The translations under genes and the position numbers were made by a program. The notes below the pieces were generated by a model. That model was not told where the DNA came from. It did not search any database and saw nothing but the letters and a program-made list of their open reading frames with translations. From CAYWTS01 sp964461265 (GTDB lineage Bacteria > Bacteroidota > Ignavibacteria > Tepidaquicellales > OLB5), in contig CAYWTS010000001.1 in assembly GCA_964461265.1 (NCBI GenBank), forward strand, positions 62,001-126,000: a stretch of DNA of 64,000 nt, in the 5' to 3' direction. Numbering within the stretch: the stretch's first letter is position 1; every line of letters begins with the position of its first letter. This document shows positions 37,056 through 46,179 of this stretch, one piece after another.

Positions 37056-37478
37056 ATGGCAAAAGATTTAAACAAAGTTATACTAATTGGACGGCTAGGT
37101 CAGGATCCGGAGTTATCATATACCCAATCAGGGATTGCTAAAGCGAAATTTTCGCTTGCTACAACCATGTCGTGGAAGGATAATAATGGCAATTTACAGG
37201 AACGAACCGAATGGCATAATATTGTTGTGTGGCGGAAACTAGCTGAAATTACTGCCGAATATCTGAAAAAAGGAAGTAAAATCTATTGCGAAGGCAGTCT
37301 TCAGACTTCAAGCTGGGAAGATGAAAATAAAAAGAAACACTATAAGACAGATATAGTTATGAATGATATGATTATGCTTGAACCCAAAGGAAGTGGTAAC
37401 TCTGCATCAGCAGCAGCTAACCAGATTGAAAATGAGATATCTGCTTCTGAAGAAGCAACTGACGATTTGCCATTCTAA
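37056..37478 (+). CDS. ssb: single-stranded DNA-binding protein
   Basis: A 140-aa OB-fold SSB. The N-terminus 'LNKVILIGRLGQDPELSYT' and 'ERTEWHNIVVWRKLAEITAE' are canonical, as is 'GSKIYCEGSLQTSSWED'. A short acidic tail ends in 'DDLPF', the peptide that recruits DNA-repair partners. It is the last gene of the plus-strand block, facing the carbamoyltransferase operon. Confidence 0.96.
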   Translation: MAKDLNKVILIGRLGQDPELSYTQSGIAKAKFSLATTMSWKDNNGNLQERTEWHNIVVWRKLAEITAEYLKKGSKIYCEGSLQTSSWEDENKKKHYKTDIVMNDMIMLEPKGSGNSASAAANQIENEISASEEATDDLPF

Positions 37479-37565
37479 TCTCAGTTCCTTAGATATTCAT
37501 TTTCTTTAAGCTATTAATGTTTAAACTAATAGTTTCTCTCGCAGCTTGAGCAGGCAGAGCGGGTT

Positions 37566-38633
37566 TTAGTTGTTCATAATTACATCATCTATACCAAATA
37601 TATGTGCAATTAAAGCAGTTCTTATCCACATTCCGTTGCGTTCCTGCCTCCAATACATTGCCCTGTGATCATCATCAATTGCAGGGTCAAGTTCTGCACG
37701 GCGGGGGAGAGGATGCATAATGATTGCGTTTTTCTTAATCAGCTTTAAATGCCGTTTTGTTAAGTGAAATTTAGTATAATCGATATTCTTCGATTCATGG
37801 TTAATGTCATATTCGTCTTGTATTCGTGTCATGTAAATTGCATCAACATTTTTAATACCTTTTTCAAGATTATCAGTTTCGGTAAAAGGCATCTTGTATT
37901 TTTTTAAGAAGTTTTTAATGTCATCTGACATTCTAAGGTAGTCAGGAGAAATAAAAACGAATTTAATATTTTTGTAATTTCGTAAAAGATAAGTTAAAGA
38001 CCTGACAGTTCTGCCTCTTTTCAAATCACCTGCCATGGCAATAGTTTTGTTATCTATACCGCCTTTATCGAAGAATGCCCAATTTAGTGTATATAAATCC
38101 AATAAAGCCTGTGTAGGATGCTGGTCTTTACCGGAACCTCCATTTATCACAGGAATAGGACGCTTTGTTTTATTCAGAAGCCATGCAGCTTTTTCAGCTA
38201 TACCCTCTTCGAAGTGACGCATTACAATAAGGTCGGTATATGAACTAAAAGTACGTATGGTATCATCCGTAGTTTCACCCTTAATTTCCGATGAAGTAGA
38301 GGTTGAACGTATTTCACTAACTTTCATACCCAAAATATAACAAGCGCTCTGAAATGAAAGAAAAGTCCTTGTAGATGGCTGAACGAAATACAGCATTGCT
38401 CGTTTATGTGATAACAAAGATTGCAGCCATTCCAAGCCCTCTTTATTTTTTGCTAAAGTGCGGATCTTTGTAGCAAGCTGAAAAAGCTGGTCTAGAAGTT
38501 TACGATTAAATTGCTGTGAAAAAAGGCAATCGAACAGCCTTCCATCTCTTTGAAAATAGGATGTCTTTTTTGACTGGTCGGTATTATAGAATTCTTCCCA
38601 GTTTAATTTACCTAGTTCTGTATTTTTTTTCAT
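37566..38633 (-). CDS. pyrB: aspartate carbamoyltransferase-like protein
   Basis: A 355-aa carbamoyltransferase with a 60-residue N-terminal extension. The carbamoyl-phosphate motif is 'FVQPSTRTFLSFQSA', where Phe replaces the usual second Arg after STRT. ATCase-type signatures follow: 'SSEIKGETTDDTIRTFSSY', 'DLIVMRHFEEGIA', 'GGSGKDQHPTQALLDLYTL', 'AGDLKRGRTVRSLTY', 'AIYMTRIQDEY' and 'HPLPR'. The 'TRxQ' and 'VMRH' residues that bind aspartate favour ATCase over OTCase. It may serve pyrimidine synthesis, but no other pyr gene is near. It is last after cDPGS-arcC-argF on the same strand, with a 146-bp gap holding repeats. Confidence 0.8.
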   Translation of the reverse strand: MKKNTELGKLNWEEFYNTDQSKKTSYFQRDGRLFDCLFSQQFNRKLLDQLFQLATKIRTLAKNKEGLEWLQSLLSHKRAMLYFVQPSTRTFLSFQSACYILGMKVSEIRSTSTSSEIKGETTDDTIRTFSSYTDLIVMRHFEEGIAEKAAWLLNKTKRPIPVINGGSGKDQHPTQALLDLYTLNWAFFDKGGIDNKTIAMAGDLKRGRTVRSLTYLLRNYKNIKFVFISPDYLRMSDDIKNFLKKYKMPFTETDNLEKGIKNVDAIYMTRIQDEYDINHESKNIDYTKFHLTKRHLKLIKKNAIIMHPLPRRAELDPAIDDDHRAMYWRQERNGMWIRTALIAHIFGIDDVIMNN

Positions 38634-38779
38634 TTATTATGCCCATACCCGCAAAAGCGGGTATCTATTATTAAATTAACAAAGTCTTATTCTTTTTTTA
38701 AAAGTACTTAACAATACCGGATTCCGTTTTTCGCTCGCTTTTAGTGAAGCTGGGCGACACAGGCAGGAATTACTTCCAA
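38634..38779. repeat. REP-like palindromic elements in the carbamoyltransferase operon
   Basis: ATACCCGC-AAAA-GCGGGTAT (38645-38664) is a perfect 8-bp stem-loop of the kind widely dispersed in bacterial genomes. A second GC-richer stretch at about 38730-38775 ('TTCGCTCGC' ... 'GGGCGACACAGGCAGG') looks like part of another dispersed element. They separate argF from the pyrB-like gene. Confidence 0.6.
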
Positions 38780-39703
38780 TTAATCGCTCATTAACAACCT
38801 CATAATGGCTTTTTGTGTATGCAGGCGGTTTTCAGCCTGGTCAAATACAATCGAGTTAGGTCCGTCCATAATGTCATCGGTGATCTCTTCACCTCTATGA
38901 GCAGGTAAACAATGCATAACCACTGCATCTTGCTTTGCATTACTTAATAGTTTTTTATTTAACTGATATTGTTTTAAATCTTTTAACTTTTTATCTCTTA
39001 ATTCTTCCTGACCCATGCTAACCCAAACGTCAGTGTAAATAACATCCGCTTCTTTAACAGCATCAACAGGATTTATTACGTATGTTACCTCTGAACCTGT
39101 TGTTTTTGTTACTTCCTTAGCTTCATCAATAACTGATGGCAGGGGAGTGTATCCTTCCGGACAAGAGTAAGTAATGTTCATGCCAACTTTAACACATCCC
39201 TGTATAAGCGAATGCAGGACATTATTACCATCACCTAAGTAGCATAAATGTAATCCTTTTAAATCTCCTTTCTTTTCATAAATAGTAAATAAGTCACTTA
39301 ATGCCTGACATGGATGGTCATAATCAGTCAACCCGTTTATTACAGGCACTGTAGCGTTCCTGGCAAGCTCTAGGATGGTTTGATAAGCAAATGTCCGAGC
39401 CATAATACCATCTACATATCTTGAAATTACTTTAGCTGTATCGTGTATAGTTTCGCCGCGCCCCATCTGCAGGTCATTCTTTGAGAAAAACATACCAATA
39501 CCGCCAAGTTGGTAAATACCCGTTTCAAAAGATATTCTTGTTCTTGTCGATGATTTCTCAAAAATCATTGCAAGTGTTTTCCCTTTCAGTATATCCTGAT
39601 AAGGATTTATTTTCATTGCAAATGTCTCATCGATGATAAGATTTATCTCATCGGTAGTTAACATGTTAAGAGATATTAAATCTTTTCCGTTAAGTTTTTT
39701 CAT
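38780..39703 (-). CDS. argF: ornithine carbamoyltransferase
   Basis: A 307-aa enzyme that interconverts ornithine + carbamoyl phosphate and citrulline. Signatures are complete: 'FEKSSTRTRISFETG', 'ISRYVDGIMARTF', 'DYDHPCQALSDLFTIYEK', 'TDVWVSMGQEEL' and the active-site Cys loop 'MHCLPAHRGEEITD'. These are standard OTC and not the succinylornithine version of Bacteroides. The neighbour carbamate kinase suggests it can run in the citrulline-breaking, ATP-forming direction, but it may also serve arginine synthesis. ATG start, 9 bp after arcC. Confidence 0.94.
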   Translation of the reverse strand: MKKLNGKDLISLNMLTTDEINLIIDETFAMKINPYQDILKGKTLAMIFEKSSTRTRISFETGIYQLGGIGMFFSKNDLQMGRGETIHDTAKVISRYVDGIMARTFAYQTILELARNATVPVINGLTDYDHPCQALSDLFTIYEKKGDLKGLHLCYLGDGNNVLHSLIQGCVKVGMNITYSCPEGYTPLPSVIDEAKEVTKTTGSEVTYVINPVDAVKEADVIYTDVWVSMGQEELRDKKLKDLKQYQLNKKLLSNAKQDAVVMHCLPAHRGEEITDDIMDGPNSIVFDQAENRLHTQKAIMRLLMSD

Positions 39704-39712
39704 ATTGTTATA

Positions 39713-40663
39713 TTAATGATGTATGTAGGTTCCTGATTCTTTATTTAACGCAAGTGAGGTATTTTCAAGATCAGTTATATAAACTTCACTTCCGCCATTT
39801 GTCAGATATTCAATTGCTGCCTGTATTTTAGGACCCATACTGCCGGATGAGAACTGCCCCTGTTCATAATAAGTGCTGGCTTCATCCAGGTTCATTTCGG
39901 AAATCTTAGACTGCGTGCCTTTCCCGTAATTTAAATAACAGTATGGGACATTAGTTACAATTATAAATTTATCTGCTTTTAAATCAATAGCTAAACGTGA
40001 AGATGCTAAATCTTTATCTATTACAGCCTCAACACCTTTCAAATCTCCGTTTTTATCTTTGTATACAGGCACACCTCCGCCACCGACAGCAATTGGTAAC
40101 TGATCATGAAGTAATAACTGATGTATTATTCTGGTTTCGACAATTCTGATTGGTTTTGGAGATGGAACAACACGCCTATAGCCTTTAAAAGGTATCTCAA
40201 CCATCTTCCAGCCTTTATTTTTAATAAGTTCTTTTGCGTTTTGCTTTGAATAATAGGGTCCAACAGGTTTTGAAGGCTTATTGAACGCATCATCGTTTCT
40301 ATCTACCTCTACCTGGGTTATTAATGTTACAACGTCCCTTTTAATACCGTATTTTCGAAAAGTATTTTTCAATATATTCTGCAGCATAAAGCCTATTTCA
40401 CCCTGCGATTCTGCTACACAAACATCAAGCGGCATAGGAGGGATTTTTTCAGATGATTCATCATTTTGAATAAGTATATTACCTACCTGTGGGCCATTAC
40501 CATGTGTAATTACAATATCATTATCGGACTTGAATAACGGGATTAATGCTTCACATGTAATTGATATATTTATAATGTGGTCATGGTATGAACCATTACT
40601 TTGTGGTTCGGATAATGCGTTGCCTCCAAGTGCAACTACAATCAGTTCTTTCTTTCCGTTCAT
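39713..40663 (-). CDS. arcC: carbamate kinase
   Basis: A 316-aa amino-acid-kinase-fold enzyme (carbamoyl phosphate + ADP to ATP + carbamate). Motifs: 'LIVVALGGNALSEP', 'ITHGNGPQVGNILIQND', 'VGGGGVPVYKD', 'GVEAVIDKDLASSRLA' and 'FSSGSMGPKIQAAIEYL'. These are conserved carbamate kinase sequences. The start overlaps the stop of the cDPGS-family gene (ATGA) and argF follows after 9 bp, a tight three-gene unit. No arginine deiminase gene is present here. Confidence 0.94.
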   Translation of the reverse strand: MNGKKELIVVALGGNALSEPQSNGSYHDHIINISITCEALIPLFKSDNDIVITHGNGPQVGNILIQNDESSEKIPPMPLDVCVAESQGEIGFMLQNILKNTFRKYGIKRDVVTLITQVEVDRNDDAFNKPSKPVGPYYSKQNAKELIKNKGWKMVEIPFKGYRRVVPSPKPIRIVETRIIHQLLLHDQLPIAVGGGGVPVYKDKNGDLKGVEAVIDKDLASSRLAIDLKADKFIIVTNVPYCYLNYGKGTQSKISEMNLDEASTYYEQGQFSSGSMGPKIQAAIEYLTNGGSEVYITDLENTSLALNKESGTYIHH

Positions 40664-41997
40664 TTACTGAATTTCTTTAAAAATCCCTTTAGTATATCAG
40701 TAAGTGTAGGTTTTCCTATTTCCTGTAAATCATAAATTACCCTTACAGCAGGTTTATTAATTTTAACAATTCTTCTTAAATCGATTGGTGTAGCAACAAT
40801 TACAGTATCACATGGTACTTTATTTATTGAAGTTTCAAGGTCTTTTATTTGTTTATCTCCATAACCCATAGCCGGAAGCAGTGTTCCTATACCCGGATAT
40901 TTTTTATATGTATCTGCTATGCTTTTCACAGCCCATTTCCTTGGATCGATTATTTCAAAAGCACCATATTTTTGTGCTGCAATTACTCCTGCACCGAATT
41001 TCATTTCACCGTGTGTAAGTGTTGGTCCGTCTTCTATTACCAGTACTTTTTTGCCTCTGATAAGTTTATCTGCATTAGGTTTATCGAATGAAATAGGGGA
41101 GGCTGCCTCAACAATTACTGCACTTGGATTTAACTTTAGTACATTATCGCTAACTATATTAATATTTTCTTTATTAGCCGTGTCAATTTTATTTATTACT
41201 ACTACATCTGCCATAAGTAGATTTGTCATTCCGGGATAATAGCTGAATTCGTGTCCCGGCCTGTGAGGGTCAACAACTGTTACGGTAAGGTCAGGTTTGT
41301 AAAAACACATATCATTGTTACCGCCATCCCAAAGTATAATTTGTGCTTCCTTTTCAGCTTGGCGGATAATTTTTTCATAATCTATACCTGAATATATCAC
41401 ATTTCCGCGTGAAATATGCGGTTCGTATTCTTCCATTTCTTCAATTGTGCATTGATGCTTTTTCAGATCCGAAATCTTAGCGAAACGTTGAATTATTTGT
41501 TTACTTAGGTCTCCATATGGCATAGGATGCCTTATTGCAACAACCTTCTTACGAAAACCTTTAAGAATTTCTGCAATTTTACGTGTCGTTTGACTTTTTC
41601 CAGCTCCTGTTCTCACAGCTACAACAGCAATTAACGGCTTAGATGACTTAATTGCTGTTTCTTTAAAGCCAAGCATTTTAAATGATGCCCCGGCAGCGTT
41701 CACAAGGGATGCCCTTGACATCACGTAAGAAAATGGTACATCAGAATATGAGAAAATAACTTCGTCAACCTTATATTTTTTAATAAGGTTAATGAGTTCA
41801 GTTTCAGGATAAATAGGTATTCCTTCAGGGTAAAGGTCACCTGAGAGAATTTGCGGGTATCGGCGTCCGTCTATGTTCGGAATCTGGGTTGCTGTGAAGG
41901 CAACTACGTTGTATTGAGGGTTATTTCTGAAACAAACATTGAAGTTATGGAAGTCACGGCCTGCTGCTCCCATAATGAGTACATTAATTCTTTTCAT
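40660..41997 (-). CDS. cyclic 2,3-diphosphoglycerate synthetase-family P-loop protein
   Basis: A 445-aa protein. The N-terminal Rossmann-like part reads 'RINVLIMGAAGRDFHNFNV'. A P-loop follows: 'VVAVRTGAGKSQTTRKIAEIL' with 'VVAIRHPMPYGDL'. Later come 'QIILWDGGNNDMCFYKPDL', 'VVDPHRPGHE', a GTPase-like 'VVINKID', and 'VLVIEDGPTLTHGEM'. This is the family named after archaeal cDPG synthetase. The bacterial members are not shown to make cDPG, and here the gene is fused by overlap to arcC, so a role in carbamoyl-phosphate, arginine or nucleotide metabolism is a fair inference. First gene of its operon. Confidence 0.85.
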   Translation of the reverse strand: MKRINVLIMGAAGRDFHNFNVCFRNNPQYNVVAFTATQIPNIDGRRYPQILSGDLYPEGIPIYPETELINLIKKYKVDEVIFSYSDVPFSYVMSRASLVNAAGASFKMLGFKETAIKSSKPLIAVVAVRTGAGKSQTTRKIAEILKGFRKKVVAIRHPMPYGDLSKQIIQRFAKISDLKKHQCTIEEMEEYEPHISRGNVIYSGIDYEKIIRQAEKEAQIILWDGGNNDMCFYKPDLTVTVVDPHRPGHEFSYYPGMTNLLMADVVVINKIDTANKENINIVSDNVLKLNPSAVIVEAASPISFDKPNADKLIRGKKVLVIEDGPTLTHGEMKFGAGVIAAQKYGAFEIIDPRKWAVKSIADTYKKYPGIGTLLPAMGYGDKQIKDLETSINKVPCDTVIVATPIDLRRIVKINKPAVRVIYDLQEIGKPTLTDILKGFLKKFSK

Positions 41998-42001
41998 AAA
42001 C

Positions 42002-42424
42002 TACTGCTTTAATTTAAAATACGAATATACTTAACGGGTTCAGAACCTTCAATTCAAAATGTTTTAATTTTAGCATATTTTTAAACATTGTTAATAAAAT
42101 GAGAAATAATATATATTATGTAAAGTAAATTGTTAATTAAATTCACTTTTATTAACAAATGTTATTTAAGGGATACCCCCTTCTTTTATAATCCGGTTAG
42201 GTCTTAAAATCTGTCAGGTTTGCCTGTAAACTTTTTAATAAATGCTTACCTGCAGCTGACAATGAATCATTAGAAAATTTATCTAAGATTTATTTTATAC
42301 AGAGAATTTTAAATGATTAAAGTCATAATTATTTTATTGTGAAATAATTAATTTAATCTAAGAATATTTATAAATCTGACATGTTTTCAAAATTTGTCAG
42401 GTATACACTTTCAAATTACATTCA
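42002..42424. other. long AT-rich intergenic region with inverted repeats upstream of nuoK
   Basis: About 420 bp with no supported gene. It holds CTGACA/TGTCAG (42376-42381 and 42395-42400, loop 13) and a related CTGTCAGGT at 42211-42219, suggesting a small dispersed palindrome. It separates the divergent carbamoyl-phosphate operon and nuoKL, so both promoters should lie here. Confidence 0.5.
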
Positions 42425-42456
42425 TTTGAACGTATAACCTAATTTTAGTATTTTTG
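42425..42456 (+). promoter_or_regulatory. Bacteroidetes-type promoter of nuoKL
   Basis: TTTG (42425-42428), 20 bp, TATTTTTG (42449-42456), the textbook -33/-7 arrangement. The ATG of nuoK is only 6 bases further, so the message would be almost leaderless. Confidence 0.75.
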
Positions 42457-42461
42457 TGTAT

Positions 42462-42761
42462 ATGACTCTTGTTTTTTATTTATTACTGGCTTTATTACTT
42501 TTTTCGATTGGTGTAATAGGATTTCTGATACGCAGAAATGCGATTATTATCTTCATGTGCATTGAGTTAATGCTTAACTCGGTGAACCTTGTCTTTATTT
42601 CATTCTCATCATACTTAGGAAACATTTCTGGCCAAATTATTGTATTTTTTGTAATGACGGTTGCTGCTGCAGAAGCTGCTGTTGGACTAGCTATTATTAT
42701 TGCGTTATTCAGAAATAAACAGACCATTAATATTGACGAAATTAACGTACTTAAATGGTAA
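42462..42761 (+). CDS. nuoK: NADH-quinone oxidoreductase subunit K
   Basis: A 99-aa three-helix subunit of the complex I membrane arm. Conserved 'GVIGFLIRRNAIIIFMCIEL' and 'MLNSVNLVFISFS' carry the essential Glu of helix 2, and 'AAAEAAVGLAIIIALFRN' the third helix. I chose ATG at 42462, matching the family N-terminus; a GTG two codons upstream lies inside the -7 box. The stop overlaps the nuoL start by 7 bp. No nuoJ precedes it. Confidence 0.94.
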   Translation: MTLVFYLLLALLLFSIGVIGFLIRRNAIIIFMCIELMLNSVNLVFISFSSYLGNISGQIIVFFVMTVAAAEAAVGLAIIIALFRNKQTINIDEINVLKW

Positions 42762-44674
42762 ACATTGAATTAATGAGCGACTACTTTTATCTAATCACAT
42801 TATTTCCGCTTCTTGGATTTTTAATAAACGGATTATTTGGCTATAAAATAAAAAATGAAAAAATAATCGGTACTATCGGTTCACTGACAGTATTCGGTTC
42901 ATTTATAATTTCCATTATCGCATTTTTTCAGCTTCTTAATTTACCGCCTGATACCCGCACTTTCACAGTTACATTATTTCAGTGGATCAGTGCAGGAACA
43001 ATTAATATAGAAGTAAGTTACTTAATAGATCCCCTTTCCGTCATAATGAGCTTAATTGTAACCGGTGTTGGTTTTTTAATACACGTTTATGCCATTGGAT
43101 ATATGCACGGTGACCGGGGAATTGCCAGATTCTTTGCCTTTATGAACCTGTTTATATTTGCTATGCTTAATTTAGTTCTTGCCGATAACTTTCTCTTACT
43201 GTTTCTTGGCTGGGAAGGTGTAGGATTATGTTCATATTTACTGATTGGATTTTATTACGAGAAAAAATTTACAGGTGATGCCGCCAATAAAGCGTTCTGG
43301 GTGAACCGCATTGGTGATTTCGTTTTTATGATTGCATTATTCTTTATCCTTACAAATTTTAAATCATTAAACTTTATTACAGTTTTTGCAGGAGCTTTAA
43401 GTCAGCCCGTTAGTACTGCATTAATAACAACTATCACCATTTGCCTTTTCATTGGCGCAACAGGCAAATCGGCACAGATACCGCTTTTTGTATGGCTGCC
43501 TGATGCTATGGCTGGTCCTACGCCCGTTTCTGCCCTTATACACGCTGCTACGATGGTCACAGCAGGTGTTTATATGGTTGCACGGTGTTCGCTGCTATTC
43601 TCCCTCTCCCCTGTTACTTTAAATATTATCCTTGCAGTCGGTTCCATAACCGCTTTAATGGCTGCAACAATTGCTGTAACACAAAGAGATATTAAAAAGA
43701 TACTTGCATATTCAACAATCAGCCAGCTTGGATTAATGTTCATGGCGCTTGGTGCAGGAGCTTTTTCGACTGGTGTATTCCATATTACTACTCATGCATA
43801 TTTTAAAGCTCTAATGTTCCTTGGCGCCGGCTCGGTTATTCATGCAATGAGTCAGCAGCAGGATATAACCGTTATGGGCGGGTTAAAAAGCAAAATGAAG
43901 GTTACATTTCTAACATTTCTAATGGGGGCTATTGCTATATCAGGTATTCCACCGTTTTCGGGATTTTTTAGTAAAGATGAGATATTTTCATCAGTTTTTG
44001 CAAGCGGAAATTACCTGTTTTTTGTTATAGGTATTTTAACTGCATTTATGACTGCGTTTTATATTTTCAGATTGGTTTGTTTAACTTTTTACGGCAAACC
44101 AAGATACGATGAATCACAAATTCACCCTCATGAATCACCGAAGGTTATGACAATACCGTTAATTATACTTGCAGTGCTTTCGGTTATTGGCGGATTGGTT
44201 GGTTTACCGCATATTGTCGGGGCAAACCTGATCGGTAATTTCCTCGAACCAGTTTTCAGACAAGCCCAGTATTTATTACCCGAACATCACATTGCTGCTT
44301 CAACTGAAGTTATTCTAATTTTACTTTCTATTGCGGTTGCAGTAGTTAGTATATTTCTGTCATATAAAAAATACAGCACCGGTTATTATGAAAAACCTGA
44401 AGAAGCTAAATTTGCTTACCGTTTATTATGGCGGAAATATTTTGTCGATGAATTTTATGAAAAGATTATTGTTATCCCAATAAGAAAGCTCTCCGATATA
44501 TTTTACAACATTGGCGATTTAAAAATTATCGATGGCTTTTTAAACGGTACTGGCAGATTTTTTATGGGATTATCTGCTGACTGGCGTAAAATCCAAACAG
44601 GTGTTGTTCAGGATTATGCAATCATTTCTATCGGCGGGATTGTATTGATATTGCTGTATGTGCTTCTGAAGTAA
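42755..44674 (+). CDS. nuoL: NADH-quinone oxidoreductase subunit L
   Basis: A 639-aa antiporter-like subunit with about 16 helices. Signatures: 'LLFLGWEGVGLCSYLLIGFY' (key Glu), 'KAFWVNRIGDFVFMIALFFI', 'GKSAQIPLFVWLPDAMAGPT' and 'PVSALIHAATMVTAGVYMVA', 'AYSTISQLGLMFMALG', and the C-terminal lateral helix region 'FVDEFYEKIIVIPIRKLSD'. All channel residues look intact. It is coupled to nuoK but nuoM and nuoN are elsewhere, an unusual arrangement since K-L-M-N normally form one block. Confidence 0.95.
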   Translation: MVNIELMSDYFYLITLFPLLGFLINGLFGYKIKNEKIIGTIGSLTVFGSFIISIIAFFQLLNLPPDTRTFTVTLFQWISAGTINIEVSYLIDPLSVIMSLIVTGVGFLIHVYAIGYMHGDRGIARFFAFMNLFIFAMLNLVLADNFLLLFLGWEGVGLCSYLLIGFYYEKKFTGDAANKAFWVNRIGDFVFMIALFFILTNFKSLNFITVFAGALSQPVSTALITTITICLFIGATGKSAQIPLFVWLPDAMAGPTPVSALIHAATMVTAGVYMVARCSLLFSLSPVTLNIILAVGSITALMAATIAVTQRDIKKILAYSTISQLGLMFMALGAGAFSTGVFHITTHAYFKALMFLGAGSVIHAMSQQQDITVMGGLKSKMKVTFLTFLMGAIAISGIPPFSGFFSKDEIFSSVFASGNYLFFVIGILTAFMTAFYIFRLVCLTFYGKPRYDESQIHPHESPKVMTIPLIILAVLSVIGGLVGLPHIVGANLIGNFLEPVFRQAQYLLPEHHIAASTEVILILLSIAVAVVSIFLSYKKYSTGYYEKPEEAKFAYRLLWRKYFVDEFYEKIIVIPIRKLSDIFYNIGDLKIIDGFLNGTGRFFMGLSADWRKIQTGVVQDYAIISIGGIVLILLYVLLK

Positions 44675-44828
44675 AATTGCTTGTCGTTCCTGCCATGCTT
44701 TGCAGGATACAGCGTGTTGCGTTACGCAGTAAATCCAGTAGGAATCTTATTATTTTATTATCAACCCACCCTGTCTGATTCGCTTTACAGCGAATTTGAC
44801 AAACCTCCGTTGGAGGTACTTAAAAGAT
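44675..44828. repeat. cluster of hairpins / dispersed repeats between convergent nuoL and MFS genes
   Basis: Several stem-loops in 154 bp: CCTGC/GCAGG (about 44692-44708), ATTCGCT/AGCGAAT (about 44778-44795) and ACCTCC-GTT-GGAGGT (about 44805-44819). The base composition differs from the flanks. It probably consists of dispersed elements and may also end both transcripts. The short open frame across it is not a gene. Confidence 0.55.
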
Positions 44829-46127
44829 TTACTTTTTACTACCCGGTCTTGCATTCCACAATTTTAACATTAAAATCAGCCCGATAAATGAAAAACCTAT
44901 CATACTTGGTGCCCATGAACCCCAGCCAAAGTTATCTAAAAGCCACCCTATCCCCACTCCCACAGCAGCACCTCCAAGATACTGCATACCGTCAAACATA
45001 CCTGTAGCAGTAGCAGCAGCACGCTTGCCGCCAAAGTCCATTGATGCAGTTCCGCTTAACATTGAGTGAACCATGCTAATTGCCATAGAATTAACTATGA
45101 AAGCTACAATAATTAAATTTATATCTTTCAACTGCCAAATAATAACTAAACAAAGTATTTGCAGGAAATATCCAATGAATGCAACCGGCGTGCGTCGTGA
45201 TTTAAACAGCCAGTCACTCATTGTCCCGGCTATAAAGGCACCTGCAATACCGGCCAAAACAACCCCAAATGCTCCTTTTTGGAATATTCCAGAGTCGAGT
45301 GCCAGGTGCTGGTATTCCTGCATATAGCGGGGAAACCACTGCTCAAATCCGTGCCTTACAAAACCTGTGCAAAACTCCGCAATAGCTATGGTAATTGTTA
45401 TGGGATTTGATATAACCTTTTTAAATACATATTTAAAAGTAATTGCCTCTGTATCACCGCTTGTAGCATCCTGTGTATCAAGTTTGGGCAGTCCCAGGTC
45501 TTCAGGCGAGTTTTGAACGAATAGAAATGTCATGAAGCTCATTAGAGCTATTATACCGGCAGGTATAAAAAACACCCACTGCCAGGGGAGTAAAGTAACA
45601 GCTATACCGCCGATAAAGAATATCAAAGCCCTGCCGCTTTGTATCATGGAACCGAATATTGCAGAGAACACTCCCCTCTCGCGGACATGAAACCAAGCCG
45701 AGTTAACTTTAATTAAAGCAAGAGCACTATATGATTGAAAATAAGCATTCAAAGACCATACACTTGCAAAATAAATTAACAGAAACGTTCCTCCTCCTAT
45801 GAAGCCAAGATATGCACCAAGTCCGAATAAAAAATTAAAAACTACAGTTCCGATGGAACCTATCAGCATCGCTTTTCTGCCACCAATTTTATCTGCCAAA
45901 GGACCGTTAAAAAGCGCTGAAATACCATATATGGTTAATGCTGCGGTAATAATTGCTCCTATTTGTGTTTTATCCCAGCCATAGGAATCGGATAGCGATT
46001 TATTTGCGAATGAAAGGTTATAACGTCCCATATACATAGTTGCATAGGTAATGCCCAAAGTAAGCCAGTTCAAAGCCCTCCGCTTGCGGAATTTAATAGC
46101 GTGGACAGGTCTTTCAAGATTTTCCAT
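44829..46127 (-). CDS. MFS transporter, organophosphate:phosphate antiporter-like (UhpC/GlpT type)
   Basis: A 432-aa transporter with 12 predicted helices. The N-terminus 'NWLTLGITYATMYMGRYNLS' and 'LSDSYGWDKTQIGAIITAAL' followed by 'NGPLADKIGGRKAMLIG' are typical of the OPA family (GlpT/UhpT/UhpC). Such proteins import glycerol-3-phosphate or hexose phosphates in exchange for phosphate, or act as sensors. It stands alone, with ATG start and a likely promoter at 46180-46187. The real substrate cannot be read from the sequence. Confidence 0.86.
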   Translation of the reverse strand: MENLERPVHAIKFRKRRALNWLTLGITYATMYMGRYNLSFANKSLSDSYGWDKTQIGAIITAALTIYGISALFNGPLADKIGGRKAMLIGSIGTVVFNFLFGLGAYLGFIGGGTFLLIYFASVWSLNAYFQSYSALALIKVNSAWFHVRERGVFSAIFGSMIQSGRALIFFIGGIAVTLLPWQWVFFIPAGIIALMSFMTFLFVQNSPEDLGLPKLDTQDATSGDTEAITFKYVFKKVISNPITITIAIAEFCTGFVRHGFEQWFPRYMQEYQHLALDSGIFQKGAFGVVLAGIAGAFIAGTMSDWLFKSRRTPVAFIGYFLQILCLVIIWQLKDINLIIVAFIVNSMAISMVHSMLSGTASMDFGGKRAAATATGMFDGMQYLGGAAVGVGIGWLLDNFGWGSWAPSMIGFSFIGLILMLKLWNARPGSKK

Positions 46128-46179
46128 CAGATAAATTTTATGATTGAGTTAATGTAAGTTGATAGGTATTATTTATATT

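Noticed and set aside
44681..44887. A 68-codon frame between nuoL and the MFS gene
   Set aside because: It lies across hairpin repeats and runs into the MFS gene in antisense; it is translated repeat DNA.
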